Source: Heterobilharzia americana (taxonomy: Eukaryota; Platyhelminthes; Trematoda; Strigeidida; Schistosomatidae). From it: a stretch of DNA of 64,000 bases. The notes below the pieces were generated by a model, which had not been told where the DNA came from, searched no databases, and worked only from the letters and a program-made list of their open reading frames with translations. Position numbers and translations under genes: made by a program. The stretch lies in NCBI GenBank assembly GCA_944470555.2, contig OX104127.1, positions 140,510,786 to 140,574,785 on the forward strand. The letters run 5' to 3'. Positions 51,557-54,509 of this stretch are shown here, one piece after another (position 1 is the first letter of the stretch; every line of letters starts with the position of its first letter).

Positions 51557-54509
51557 GTAACTGACCAACTGTCAGTCAAACAGATTCTTGTCCACACTAG
51601 ATACCTTCCCTTATTTATTTTGCTTGTAAAGTGACTGATTTTTGGTTATCGTCTTCTCAGAACTCTGCTATAATACACTTTTGTATCAGATACTAAGATG
51701 TGGTCGGTTGGAACACTGTCTCTGCACGATACAGACATTACCAACAAGAGATATTTCTATCCTCACGACTAATACTGCTGACTACATATAGTTTGGGCCA
51801 TTCTACCTATGTTAAAATAAAATTCATAAACAGATTGACTTGAAAACAATATATTTAATCTTGGAATATAAAAAAATTAGCTATTTCATTGAAAAAAAAC
51901 AAAAAAGGATCATCAGTATCACCACAGGACAAGACATTACCGCTTAACGGTTCAACTTGTCACACATCATTTCAGCACATCAAGTAACAAAGCAGTTAGA
52001 TGAACAGTTAAAAAATATGTAAAGAAGAATCGATGAAAACCAGAAGAAGGTAGTAATAAAGAGGAAGTGGGAAGGAGGAAGGAGGAATGAGAAAATCCTC
52101 AACTCAGTATAGTGAAGATAATGCGTGGATACCGATTCTGAGCCATATCGATTACAGTCTCCAACCACCACAACCACCACCACCACCATCACCACCGGTT
52201 TCTGTTATCACATGCACCTCAACCTACTAGTCTGCATCTCCGTACATAGCTCAGACGAACAGTCACAGACTCCATGCAGTGATGACATGTTCGAGTCTGG
52301 CTACCTCAAGCCCTTTTCCATCCTGAACCTACTTCAGCTAATATTGTGTATGACGAGGTAGATGGGTGACTAGACATGCGTGACACATTTGTCAACCATC
52401 TGACTCGATGAATGTTCACAACCACACCAACTGACTCTCCTCTTCTCTTCTCCCTAAAACGCTCACTCTACACCTGACTTCTACGTTACTCACAACACAC
52501 TGTCTATGCTACAAAGGTGACGACGGTGGTCAAACACCTGAAATCTTCTTATTTCCTCTACTTTTAATGACCATTTTTCACAGTGATGTATTAGGATCGA
52601 GTGAAGTGCAACACAGTACACTTGATCCTTAATCGACAACTGGATATCACAGTGGTGTCATGAGTGGAGAAATTCAATGTAACTTTTAGTATTTGTGAAG
52701 AGATTTCGTCGTCCACTGACCCAACAGCCCTGATCCAACTTCCCAGGTTAGTGAAGTGTTCAGTGCACTCAACCACTACACTACCTATCATTATCCGAGG
52801 TGCCACTGAACAACAGTCCTGGAGAAACAATTTCCATTTGTGTGTTGATAAAGATGTGATAAAGGTGTCCGCAAGACTCTTCAACGTAAACAATGCTGAA
52901 TAGTATTAATATAGGGAATACAGTACTCGGTTTCCACCATATTAAAGGTTCATAGAAAAGAAAGCAAGTGAAGTGCAGAAGAGGTCTACCTGATTGTGTG
53001 ATGGTTTTAGATTAAACTGAGACGTAAATGAGGCATTAAAAAGATTATTGATCAGTTGCTAGTCAAATTGTCACTCATAATTATCTGACACTGTTATACA
53101 ACTTTGATACTAGTTATTAGTTGCCAGTAAACTGTATCTATAGTGTTGATATTGGGCAGAGATGAAAATATGGTCTGTGACCGGATTCGAACCAGCGGCC
53201 ACCGGATTTCCAGTCCGATGCCCTACCAACTGAGCTACGAGGTCTGACTGCTGACGAGATTTTTGTTTCACTTCAATTCGACGGTTATCCAAATTTTCAT
53301 TTCACTGTCAATTATCACACAGTATCAACATTAGTCTGTCAAACCACGACTATCTCAGATAGTCAAAATGATAATGTATCTATAGTGTCTGTTTGTCAAC
53401 GATATTATAGGAAACTGTGTCATTCACATTTAGCAAATATGCTGCTGAGAGTTAGCCGGGCAAAATTGAGTCGAAATCGAAATCCAGTCAACAATCTTGT
53501 GCACATGCGTGTTGTAGACAATGAACCACGCCTATTGGTGTAAGAGGTGCCGAAACCATCTCGGTAGGTGGAGCGGTGTTGGAACCCGTGACTCACTGGT
53601 TACAGGTCATCTCTTTAGAGCAATAAGTCACCACTGCACGTAATCATAAGGAGTTTTCTTTCAGATCTTAGTCATTTGTTACTGTTAGTGTAATAATTTG
53701 AAGTAGACGTTTGTCTTAGTCACTCACTTTCAAACCAAGTTATAGTAAATAATGACTTATATTACTGTCCTAAATATACCATTGGTGTTTCTTTACAGTA
53801 AACTCTAGTAATCGACTGGATTCATTACTTAAATATAATAATGTTGAAATTTTTGTATATTATCAAAATTTTAACTAATTTCTTAATCATATCATAGGGT
53901 AAAGGTCGTCAAAAAACATATTGGTTACATGGAGAAGATTGTTATATTGTTGATCCTATCCCAGCTGGTGCACAAATTATTGGCGGAGCATATGAAGGTG
54001 TAACTGGTCCAATTCCAGCCGGTGCATTAATGCAGAAAAGTACTGGTGGAGGTTTTACTCAATCTCCAGAACATTTATCTAATCCAAGGGCTACATCTCC
54101 ACTTCATCCTCCTCTTGATGATAAACAGACTTCTGATTCTTCACTTAGACGCAAATCGCATAGTTCACCGGCATCACCAACACTTCCTCTAGATATGAAA
54201 CTAGGCTCTGGTGATTTAAATAATCCAAGTTTATACGATAATGACATTCAACAAGAGTACAAGCAGCAACAGAAACTTCCTGCCACCCCTTCTCCTCTCC
54301 ATCATCCCAGTCAGCCTAAATCTACTATAGGTTCTCATGAGAGAGTATCTGTATACACTACAGATCCTTTTCAAGTGAATAGTAAGGATACTGTTGATTT
54401 TGAACCAACAAATCCTAATAAACGGCGTGTTGGTGTGTTTCATTTAAATGAAAAGCCTATCTACAATGCTTCAGGTGGTAATTCTCAACAAATTGGTGAA
54501 AAAGTTTGA
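29..54509 (+). CDS. Receptor-type (particulate) guanylate cyclase, 5'-partial, 11 exons in window
   Basis: This gene encodes a single-pass membrane receptor that converts GTP to cGMP. Joined exons: 29?-199, 1593-1769, 13016-13181, 19806-19969, 23839-24011, 36132-36281, 37857-37980, 46990-47233, 48583-48681, 50326-50417, 53898-54509. They give about 723 residues in one frame and every junction phase matches. Domains on this partial numbering: kinase-homology domain about 15-280, in which HRD is replaced by HGN (128-130) while DFG is kept (148-150), as is usual for the inactive kinase domain of these receptors; coiled-coil linker about 288-335; cyclase about 350-530, with metal-binding Asp360 (SDIVGF) and Asp404 (IGDAY), guanine-selecting Glu400 and Cys472, and transition-state Asn479 and Arg483. 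All catalytic residues are present, so it should be active as a dimer. A tail of about 190 residues follows. The extracellular domain and membrane span lie upstream of the window. Family assignment is firm; the ligand and exact orthologue are unknown. Confidence 0.96.
490..800 (+). repeat. HHR-SINE family I copy, decayed
   Basis: A tRNA-like head (TGGATAACGCTCTGG, then GGTTCAAGTCTCAGTGGGAAC) precedes a hammerhead-like module at about 577-640. There the core C of CTGANGA is T and stem II is disrupted. A tail shared with other copies follows. Confidence 0.6.
1015..1200 (-). repeat. Foldback-HHR family II fragment, decayed
   Basis: It shares with other family II copies the segment ATTCATCATGGATTGA and the order 'inverted terminus - HHR module - tRNA-like head' on the minus strand. 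The hammerhead core is degenerate. Confidence 0.55.
1593..1769 (+). CDS. Guanylate cyclase exon 2 (kinase-homology domain)
   Basis: Acceptor AG at 1591-1592 and donor GTAAGT at 1770; phase 0 on both sides. It encodes [22 protein letters not shown] and LDWMFKFSL, which are hallmarks of the receptor guanylate cyclase kinase-homology domain. It joins exon 1 without a gap against the family. Confidence 0.95.
1852..2165. repeat. HHR-SINE family I inverted composite
   Basis: A minus-oriented copy (tail, decayed HHR, tRNA-like head) at 1852-2084 runs directly into a plus-oriented HHR-plus-tail piece at 2085-2165. The two halves belong to the same family. Confidence 0.65.
2088..2137 (+). ncRNA. Hammerhead ribozyme, core intact (family I)
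   Basis: CTGAAGA, stem II GTTCC/GGAC with a G-U pair, GAAA, a 3-bp stem III closed by CA, then GTC as cleavage triplet. Stem I ATCCAG/CTGAAT has one mismatch. The very short stem III is usual for schistosome hammerheads. It lies in the sense orientation inside intron 2. Activity is inferred, not shown. Confidence 0.6.
2450..2780 (-). repeat. HHR-SINE family I copy
   Basis: Minus-strand copy with the shared tail (ATCCCATCGTTGATTTGACC on the + strand), an HHR module at about 2630-2690 whose GAAA is GGAA, and a tRNA-like head up to 2775. Confidence 0.65.
3300..3430 (-). repeat. Foldback-HHR family II copy, truncated
   Basis: It carries the family terminus (GGTATTCATCATGGATTGGC) and an HHR module in the minus orientation. 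The tRNA-like head is missing. Confidence 0.6.
3364..3410 (-). ncRNA. Hammerhead ribozyme, near-intact (family II)
   Basis: On the minus strand: CTGAGGA, stem II GTCCC/AAGAC with one mismatch, GAAA, stem III ACA/TGT with a GC loop, H17 = T. Stem I is GTGCTG/CAGTGC-like. The core nucleotides are all present. Confidence 0.5.
4400..4538 (+). repeat. CR1-like non-LTR retrotransposon, left part (interrupted)
   Basis: It aligns with 22435-22560 of the better preserved copy in intron 4 (shared ATGATRCTTCAAC, then ACAGCTA/ACAGACT, then TTTAAG). It continues at 7606 after the RTE insertion. Confidence 0.65.
4525..4538. repeat. Target-site duplication, left
   Basis: TTTGTTGACAAGTT, identical to 7592-7605, next to the 3' tail of the minus-strand RTE element. 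Confidence 0.85.
4539..7591 (-). mobile_element. RTE-clade non-LTR retrotransposon, about 3.05 kb, degenerate
   Basis: This minus-strand element has an apurinic-endonuclease-like domain and a reverse transcriptase. On the minus strand the 5' part (from about 7440) has YAPTNN and, further on, [12 protein letters not shown], both endonuclease features. The rest follows the other RTE copies in this window to the end CCACTAGGAACCCAAGGG and a short TAA-type tail at about 4541-4553. Target-site duplications TTTGTTGACAAGTT lie at 4525-4538 and 7592-7605. Frameshifts and stops make it inactive. It resembles schistosome SR2/Perere-3-type RTE elements; the exact family was not checked. Confidence 0.85.
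7592..7605. repeat. Target-site duplication, right
   Basis: TTTGTTGACAAGTT, identical to 4525-4538. Removing the element and one copy restores a continuous CR1-like alignment. Confidence 0.85.
7606..7985 (+). repeat. CR1-like non-LTR retrotransposon, right part
   Basis: It continues 4400-4538 and aligns with 22585-22900: GGTNGCTGAYGAANTCT, then the translated post-RT region with a CE(T/I)W-type segment and AIAHTWR-like residues. Degenerate, no long frame. Confidence 0.7.
8040..8445 (-). repeat. Foldback-HHR family II element with terminal inverted repeats
   Basis: The left terminus TTCATGGACTGATATCAG is mirrored at the right by CTGATATCAGTCCATGATGAA. Between them are an HHR module (core CTCAGGA, so inactive), a tRNA-like head and a variable stretch. 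Confidence 0.7.
10142..10201. repeat. (TA)n microsatellite
   Basis: About 30 uninterrupted TA units. Confidence 0.98.
10490..10640 (+). repeat. tRNA-headed SINE (family III) copy
   Basis: A tRNA-like head with a B-box match GGTTCGAATCC and a degenerate A box (CTTAGCTCAAAGCATCG), followed by the family body ending near CCAAACTACGG. Confidence 0.7.
10760..10935 (+). repeat. Foldback-HHR family II copy, sense orientation
   Basis: The tRNA-like head (about 10790-10832, ending TTCAATCCCTGGGG) leads into an intact HHR, then the family 3' end (ATGTCAGTCCGTGGTGGATA). Confidence 0.7.
10836..10885 (+). ncRNA. Hammerhead ribozyme, core intact (family II, sense strand of host gene)
   Basis: CTGAGGA at 10844-10850; perfect 5-bp stem II GTCCC/GGGAC with loop TTAGT; GAAA at 10866-10869; stem III ACA/TGT with loop CC; C17 at 10877, so predicted cleavage is between 10877 and 10878. 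Stem I pairs GTACTG-side bases 10839-10843 with 10878-10882, including one G-U. It sits in the sense orientation in intron 2 of the cyclase gene. Confidence 0.72.
11963..12014. repeat. (AT)n microsatellite
   Basis: About 26 AT units. Confidence 0.98.
13016..13181 (+). CDS. Guanylate cyclase exon 3 (pseudokinase active-site region)
   Basis: Acceptor TTTAAG at 13010-13015; donor GTAAGT at 13182; ends in phase 1. It encodes [24 protein letters not shown], split here as HGNLKSSN and ITDFGL. The catalytic-loop Asp of true kinases is Asn, as expected for this domain, while the DFG motif remains. Confidence 0.96.
13340..13745 (-). repeat. Two HHR-SINE family I copies in tandem, minus strand
   Basis: The first (13340-13560) has an intact HHR and the tRNA-like head. 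The second (about 13575-13745) has the shared tail and GAAA side of an HHR but is cut within stem II, so its CTGANGA half is absent. Both begin with GGCCAGCAGAAGAATCCAGG. Confidence 0.7.
13387..13440 (-). ncRNA. Hammerhead ribozyme, core intact (family I)
   Basis: On the minus strand: stem I CATCCAG/CTGGAT (6 bp), CTGACGA, stem II GTCC/GGAC with loop CAAATA, GAAA, stem III ACA/TGT with loop CG, then GTC. All conserved core positions are present. It is antisense to the host gene. Confidence 0.75.
14755..14925 (-). repeat. HHR-SINE family I copy, decayed
   Basis: Minus-strand HHR module with CTGATAATT in place of CTGANGAG, followed by a degenerate tRNA-like head. Confidence 0.55.
15405..16073 (+). 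mobile_element. Penelope-like terminal arm joined to an HHR-SINE family I unit
   Basis: 15405-15600 is an HHR-SINE unit: tRNA-like head with GTTCAAGTCC, HHR module with core changes (ATGACGA and CAAAA), so inactive. 15600-16073 is a segment repeated in inverted orientation at about 45800-46290, next to the Penelope-like reverse transcriptase. The two loci share the same HHR/arm junction (CTATCCATCATAAC). Confidence 0.7.
16074..16285 (+). mobile_element. RTE 3' end fragment
   Basis: It matches the last about 210 bases of the RTE copies: CCAGGCCAAGCCGTCGAGTGG, GGGAAACGACGAGTTGGGCG (each quoted as a short motif), then GTTCCACTAGGAACCCAAAG and a TAA-type tail. It abuts the Penelope arm with no intervening sequence. 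Confidence 0.8.
16420..16608 (+). repeat. Foldback-HHR family II copy, decayed
   Basis: The tRNA-like head (about 16440-16500) is followed by an HHR module with CTGAGAA and a lost GAAA. It ends in ATCAGTCCATGAT, where a TA microsatellite replaces the rest of the terminus. Confidence 0.6.
16609..16684. repeat. (TA)n microsatellite
   Basis: About 38 TA units directly after a truncated family II terminus. Confidence 0.98.
16895..17145 (-). repeat. HHR-SINE family I copy
   Basis: Minus-strand copy with the family tail, then an HHR module whose only core change is GAAA to GGAA, then a tRNA-like head. Confidence 0.65.
18040..18290. repeat. HHR-SINE family IV, inverted composite
   Basis: A minus-oriented tRNA-like head (CCACTGAGCTATTTGAACC) is followed by a plus-oriented body with CAGGTACATCTTACTGACAA, an HHR-like module with decayed core. 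It is related to 27280-27800 and 48100-48300. Confidence 0.5.
18765..19150 (-). repeat. tRNA-headed SINE (family III) copy
   Basis: Read on the minus strand it has a tRNA-like head with A-box-like TAGCTCAGTTACTAGAGCAT. The body includes TTTGCCCGACTACTATATG (+ strand) and GACGCGCTACTATCACTTAA, shared with 31.5 and 47.7 kb. The end of the family recurs at 19085-19150. Confidence 0.7.
19310..19580 (-). repeat. HHR-SINE family I copy, decayed
   Basis: Minus-strand HHR module at about 19338-19395 with several core and stem II changes, then a tRNA-like head and the usual flanking tail. Confidence 0.6.
19806..19969 (+). CDS. Guanylate cyclase exon 4 (kinase-homology domain, C-lobe)
   Basis: Acceptor TTAG ends at 19805; donor GTAAGT at 19970. 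It encodes [12 protein letters not shown] and [20 protein letters not shown], the conserved C-lobe of the domain. The split codon with exon 3 gives Asn. Confidence 0.96.
20020..20610 (-). repeat. Two foldback-HHR family II copies, decayed
   Basis: 20020-20400 and 20400-20610 each start with a 'GATTT...ATCAC' terminus and carry an HHR module in minus orientation. The first lost half the ribozyme and the second has a disrupted core. Both retain the tRNA-like head. Confidence 0.6.
21105..21660 (-). repeat. Dispersed repeat V copy (probable non-LTR 3' region)
   Basis: It is homologous to 32085-32651: AAACAATATGTGTAATACAT versus AAACAATATGCCTGATACAG, and many shared short blocks up to GCCAAAGGTTTGAG / GCCCAAGGTTTATG. 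Both start with an AAT run on the + strand, that is, a TTA tail on the minus strand. Short minus-strand peptides are similar between the two copies. Confidence 0.6.
22120..22990 (+). mobile_element. CR1-like non-LTR reverse transcriptase remnant
   Basis: The translated + strand shows [12 protein letters not shown] (RT motif; one stop at the PQ position), AEDDK in place of the catalytic ADD, then [15 protein letters not shown] and [14 protein letters not shown], typical of CR1-type elements in flatworms. Stops and frame shifts interrupt it. Confidence 0.7.
23640..23805 (-). repeat. tRNA-headed SINE (family III) copy, well-preserved head
   Basis: The minus strand reads a near-complete tRNA-like head with A box TAGCTCAGTTGGTAGAGCAT and B box GGTTCGAATCC about 50 bases apart. 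The head is 3-4 kb from any tRNA gene-like context and is followed by the family III body, so it is a SINE, not a tRNA gene. Confidence 0.75.
23839..24011 (+). CDS. Guanylate cyclase exon 5 (end of kinase-homology domain)
   Basis: Acceptor TTTAG ends at 23838; donor GTAAGT at 24012; ends in phase 2. It encodes [25 protein letters not shown] and MSMRKLNK, the standard end of the domain. Confidence 0.96.
24140..24370 (-). repeat. HHR-SINE family I copy
   Basis: Minus-strand copy with the family tail (CTGTTATGCGAATGCCTTGA), an HHR, and a tRNA-like head ending at about 24355. Confidence 0.65.
24209..24262 (-). ncRNA. Hammerhead ribozyme, core intact (family I)
   Basis: On the minus strand: CTGACGA, stem II GTTCC/GGAC, GAAA, then GTC. 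Stem III is weak (only two outer pairs) and stem I has one mismatch and one G-U. Core residues are all present. Confidence 0.55.
24595..24965. repeat. Foldback-HHR family II inverted pair
   Basis: A minus-oriented copy (24595-24845, core CTAAGGA) is followed by a plus-oriented HHR piece and terminus (24860-24965). Both ribozyme modules are decayed. Confidence 0.6.
25058..25093. repeat. (GT)n followed by a 14-base G run
   Basis: A GT dinucleotide tract runs into G14 at 25080-25093. Confidence 0.95.
25400..26470. repeat. Array of alternating inverted repeats
   Basis: A motif of about 40 bases (core AATTGGTTATTTCAATT, then GCTAGGGTGGTCTT) and its reverse complement (GACCACCCTAGC, then GAAATAACCAATTAG) alternate at least ten times with divergence. 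Each pair can form a hairpin. Single pairs recur at 26640-26710 and 28690-28830. No open frame is conserved. Confidence 0.75.
26525..26670 (-). repeat. tRNA-headed SINE (family III) copy
   Basis: Minus-strand head with B box GGTTCGAATCC and partial A box. It is inserted beside the inverted-repeat array, which resumes after it. Confidence 0.7.
27280..27800. repeat. HHR-SINE family IV inverted composite
   Basis: A minus-oriented copy at about 27380-27600 faces a plus-oriented one at 27610-27800. The plus unit has a tRNA-like head (TTAGCTCAGTGGTAACGTC) and a hammerhead-like module TTGATGAGCGCC...GCGGATTTC, where the core C and GAAA are changed. Confidence 0.55.
28510..28640 (+). repeat. tRNA-headed SINE (family III) fragment
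   Basis: It contains the partial head GAAGCATCGGACCGGAAACC and the body up to CCAAACTACGGCTATCTCAG. Confidence 0.6.
28690..28830. repeat. Isolated unit pair of the inverted-repeat array
   Basis: AAAGTAACCAATCGG and its counterpart GATTGGTTATCTCAACAG flank about 60 bases, as in the array at 25.4-26.5 kb. Confidence 0.55.
29420..30200. repeat. Dispersed repeat VI copy
   Basis: 29780-30170 is homologous to 49065-49465: CTGCTGTCACNCNCCATCCA, AGCAGTACAAC, CCAACAGACNTTTCTGG and GGAACAAGCGNNC occur in the same order. No reverse transcriptase is visible; it may be the 5' region of a retroelement. Confidence 0.5.
31405..31680 (-). repeat. tRNA-headed SINE (family III) copy
   Basis: Degenerate minus-strand head with TAGCTTAGTTGATAGATCA, then the body with GTAACGCGTGACTATCTCTT, as at 19.0 and 47.7 kb. 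Confidence 0.65.
32082..32125. repeat. (TAA)n microsatellite
   Basis: About 14 TAA units at the start of dispersed repeat V, probably its mobile-element tail on the minus strand. Confidence 0.95.
32085..32651 (-). repeat. Dispersed repeat V copy, split by an RTE insertion
   Basis: It is homologous to 21105-21660. The RTE element at 32652-33694 inserted near its end, and the sequence resumes at 33708. Confidence 0.6.
32652..33694 (+). mobile_element. RTE-clade non-LTR retrotransposon, 5'-truncated
   Basis: It encodes the last third of a reverse transcriptase and the region after it. An open frame of 231 codons (32760-33455) has the catalytic FADD intact at 32877-32888, then [11 protein letters not shown] and [12 protein letters not shown], and another frame has [13 protein letters not shown]. 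It ends GTTCCACTAGGAACCCAAGG and a TAA tail. It is flanked by the 13-bp duplication AAGGTTTATGCCA (32639-32651 and 33695-33707). One frameshift near 33350 and the truncation make it inactive. It is the youngest-looking RTE copy here. Confidence 0.88.
33745..35650 (+). mobile_element. RTE-clade non-LTR retrotransposon, degenerate
   Basis: It begins in the linker between endonuclease and reverse transcriptase (AGTTACCAAAGAGGAGAAAC matches the antisense of 6110-6140) and runs through the RT, where the catalytic motif is FGDDS (about 34750-34765), to GTTCCACTAGTAACCCAATG and a TAA-type tail. Many stops and frameshifts are present. No target-site duplication was recognised. Confidence 0.82.
35815..36075 (-). 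repeat. Foldback-HHR family II copy, next to exon 6
   Basis: Minus-strand element: terminus, HHR module, tRNA-like head, and a right end GATGAATACTACCTTGAAAT. It ends about 55 bases before the exon 6 acceptor. Confidence 0.65.
35879..35926 (-). ncRNA. Hammerhead ribozyme, core present but stem III weakened (family II)
   Basis: On the minus strand: TACTG stem I strand, CTGAGGA, stem II GTCTC/GGAC with a G-U pair, GAAA, then CAGCTCTCC, where stem III loses one pair and the 16.1-17 region reads TC. Confidence 0.45.
36132..36281 (+). CDS. Guanylate cyclase exon 6 (coiled-coil dimerisation linker)
   Basis: Acceptor TTACAG ends at 36131; donor GTAAGT at 36282. It encodes [19 protein letters not shown] followed by [19 protein letters not shown], the heptad-rich signalling helix between the kinase-homology and cyclase domains. 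The motif is close to invariant across animal receptor cyclases. Confidence 0.97.
36282..37856 (+). other. Intron 6
   Basis: 1.6-kb intron without a recognised mobile element. It contains two adjacent G-runs at 37354-37370. Confidence 0.8.
37354..37370 (+). repeat. Two G runs, G9-A-G7
   Basis: Nine G, one A, seven G in intron 6. It could form a G-quadruplex in the nascent RNA of the cyclase gene. Confidence 0.8.
37857..37980 (+). CDS. Guanylate cyclase exon 7 (cyclase domain start)
   Basis: Acceptor CAACAG ends at 37856; donor GTATGT at 37981; ends in phase 0. It encodes [19 protein letters not shown] with the first metal-binding Asp in SDIVGF. Confidence 0.97.
38055..38400. repeat. HHR-SINE family I inverted pair of fragments
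   Basis: The minus fragment has the CTGACGAG half and tRNA-like head (38060-38160). The plus fragment has the GAAA half and tail (about 38250-38400). The ribozyme is incomplete in both. Confidence 0.55.
39000..39740 (+). mobile_element. CR1-like non-LTR 3' fragment
   Basis: The post-RT region is recognisable in pieces (CETW-type, DHRCLRSIA-type and LGHVLR-type segments, all with frameshifts). It ends in a stretch that also occurs at 41.3-41.5 kb (GGTGGCCAGACGAAAACATG). Confidence 0.6.
40840..41690 (+). mobile_element. CR1-like non-LTR 3' fragment, plus arm of an inverted pair
   Basis: It is near-identical to the reverse complement of about 51930-52750. Both arms encode the same antisense peptide ([12 protein letters not shown], differing by two threonines in a repeat), showing recent common origin. 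Confidence 0.75.
41750..41900 (+). repeat. HHR-SINE family I copy, decayed
   Basis: Head with GGTTCAAGTTCC and an HHR module CTGACAAGTCCC with no GAAA. Confidence 0.5.
43560..43935 (-). repeat. Foldback-HHR family II copies
   Basis: A short HHR fragment at 43560-43615 precedes a longer copy starting with GTAGTATTCATCATGGACTG at about 43640. The latter has an otherwise well-kept HHR whose core CTGANGA has been replaced, and a tRNA-like head. Confidence 0.65.
44828..45534 (+). pseudogene. Penelope-type reverse transcriptase, partial
   Basis: About 235 codons from [13 protein letters not shown] to a stop at 45532. The family residues [14 protein letters not shown] and RYMNDIFI are visible. The first of the two catalytic Asp residues is Asn (44959-44961). 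The N-terminal half of the RT is absent because a stop lies just upstream. Confidence 0.75.
45535..45760 (+). pseudogene. GIY-YIG endonuclease remnant of the Penelope-like element
   Basis: Directly after the RT stop the same frame reads [18 protein letters not shown], with YIG-H-T matching the second half of the GIY-YIG motif (GYIGHT at 45556-45573). The domain continues in another frame with [15 protein letters not shown], the usual later motif. A frameshift separates the two parts. Confidence 0.68.
46990..47233 (+). CDS. Guanylate cyclase exon 8 (cyclase domain core)
   Basis: Acceptor AATAG ends at 46989; donor GTAAGT at 47234; ends in phase 1. It encodes [30 protein letters not shown] and ELRIGIHSG. 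It carries the guanine-selecting Glu and the second metal-binding Asp. Confidence 0.97.
47530..47940 (-). repeat. Two tRNA-headed SINE (family III) copies
   Basis: The first has a preserved A box (TAGCTCAGTTGGTAGAGCAT on the minus strand). The second is a short end piece at about 47830-47940. The body shares the GATGCGTTACTATCGCTTGA block. Confidence 0.7.
48100..48300 (-). repeat. HHR-SINE family IV copy
   Basis: Minus strand: TTGACGAGTCCC...GCACAAAAC, a hammerhead-like module with C3 and GAAA changed, then a tRNA-like head (ACCTGAGACTTGAACCC on +). Confidence 0.5.
48583..48681 (+). CDS. Guanylate cyclase exon 9 (cyclase domain)
   Basis: Acceptor TTCTAG ends at 48582; donor GTAAGT at 48682; ends in phase 1. 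It encodes [20 protein letters not shown] and SSRMESNG. It holds the guanine-binding Cys and the Asn/Arg catalytic pair. Confidence 0.97.
48790..49050 (-). repeat. Foldback-HHR family II copy
   Basis: Starts GGTTGGTATTCATCATG, then an HHR module and a tRNA-like head with CCAGAGATCGAACCCAGGAC on the + strand. Confidence 0.65.
48873..48920 (-). ncRNA. Hammerhead ribozyme, core present but stems weakened (family II)
   Basis: CTGAGGA, stem II GTCTC/GGAC, and GAAA are all present on the minus strand. Stem III is reduced, and the first stem I pair is a mismatch. Confidence 0.42.
49065..49465. repeat. Dispersed repeat VI copy
   Basis: Homologous to 29780-30170 with the same block order (CTGCTGTCAC, AGCAGTACAAC, CCAACAGACCTTTCTGG, GGAACAAGCGCC). 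Confidence 0.5.
49970..50170 (-). repeat. Foldback-HHR family II copy
   Basis: Terminus GGTTGGTATTCATCAC, an intact HHR, and a truncated tRNA-like head that ends about 155 bases before exon 10. Confidence 0.65.
50055..50104 (-). ncRNA. Hammerhead ribozyme, core intact (family II)
   Basis: On the minus strand: stem I GCAATG/CAGTGC with one mismatch, CTGAGGA, stem II GTCC/GGAC with loop CACACTA-side bases, GAAA, stem III weak (A-T, T-G), then GTC. All core positions are kept. Confidence 0.6.
50326..50417 (+). CDS. Guanylate cyclase exon 10 (cyclase domain end)
   Basis: Acceptor TTTTAG ends at 50325; donor GTAACT at 50418. It encodes [13 protein letters not shown] and RGLVEMK, matching the last helices of the cyclase domain. 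Joining to exon 11 gives the family motif VEMKGKG. Confidence 0.95.
50625..50810. repeat. Foldback-HHR family II, small inverted remnant
   Basis: Left terminus ATTCATCTCGGATTGATATT, a decayed HHR piece in minus orientation, then a plus-oriented piece GATGAAACAATTATC and a right terminus with CTCCAACTTATGTCATTC. Confidence 0.5.
51501..51555. repeat. (TAA)n microsatellite
   Basis: About 18 TAA units. Confidence 0.97.
51930..52905 (-). mobile_element. CR1-like non-LTR 3' fragment, minus arm of an inverted pair
   Basis: The minus strand reads [21 protein letters not shown] and related post-RT residues in a 100-codon frame (52591-52893). It extends further 5' than the copy at 40840-41690, to which it is otherwise near-identical. 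Confidence 0.75.
53125..53375. repeat. tRNA-headed SINE (family III) inverted pair
   Basis: A minus head with A box TAGCTCAGTTGGTAGGGCAT and B box GGTTCGAATCC (53160-53250) faces a plus body fragment (53285-53375). Confidence 0.7.
53898..54509 (+). CDS. Guanylate cyclase terminal exon 11 (last cyclase strand and C-terminal tail)
   Basis: Acceptor CATAG ends at 53897; stop TGA at 54507-54509. It starts [14 protein letters not shown], closing the cyclase domain. About 190 residues of Ser/Pro/Gln/Thr-rich low-complexity tail follow (for example [11 protein letters not shown] and [10 protein letters not shown]), with no recognised domain. The protein ends GEKV, which fits the loose X-[DE]-X-hydrophobic PDZ-ligand pattern; that is only a suggestion. 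Confidence 0.95.
   Translation, partial: GKGRQKTYWLHGEDCYIVDPIPAGAQIIGGAYEGVTGPIPAGALMQKSTGGGFTQSPEHLSNPRATSPLHPPLDDKQTSDSSLRRKSHSSPASPTLPLDMKLGSGDLNNPSLYDNDIQQEYKQQQKLPATPSPLHHPSQPKSTIGSHERVSVYTTDPFQVNSKDTVDFEPTNPNKRRVGVFHLNEKPIYNASGGNSQQIGEKV

Larger units (their letters stand above)
50418..53897 (+). other. Intron 10
   Basis: 3.5-kb intron with a small inverted foldback-family remnant, a TAA microsatellite, a minus-strand CR1-like fragment and a tRNA-headed SINE pair. Nothing recognised in about 50820-51490, 51560-51925 and 53380-53895. Confidence 0.8.
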
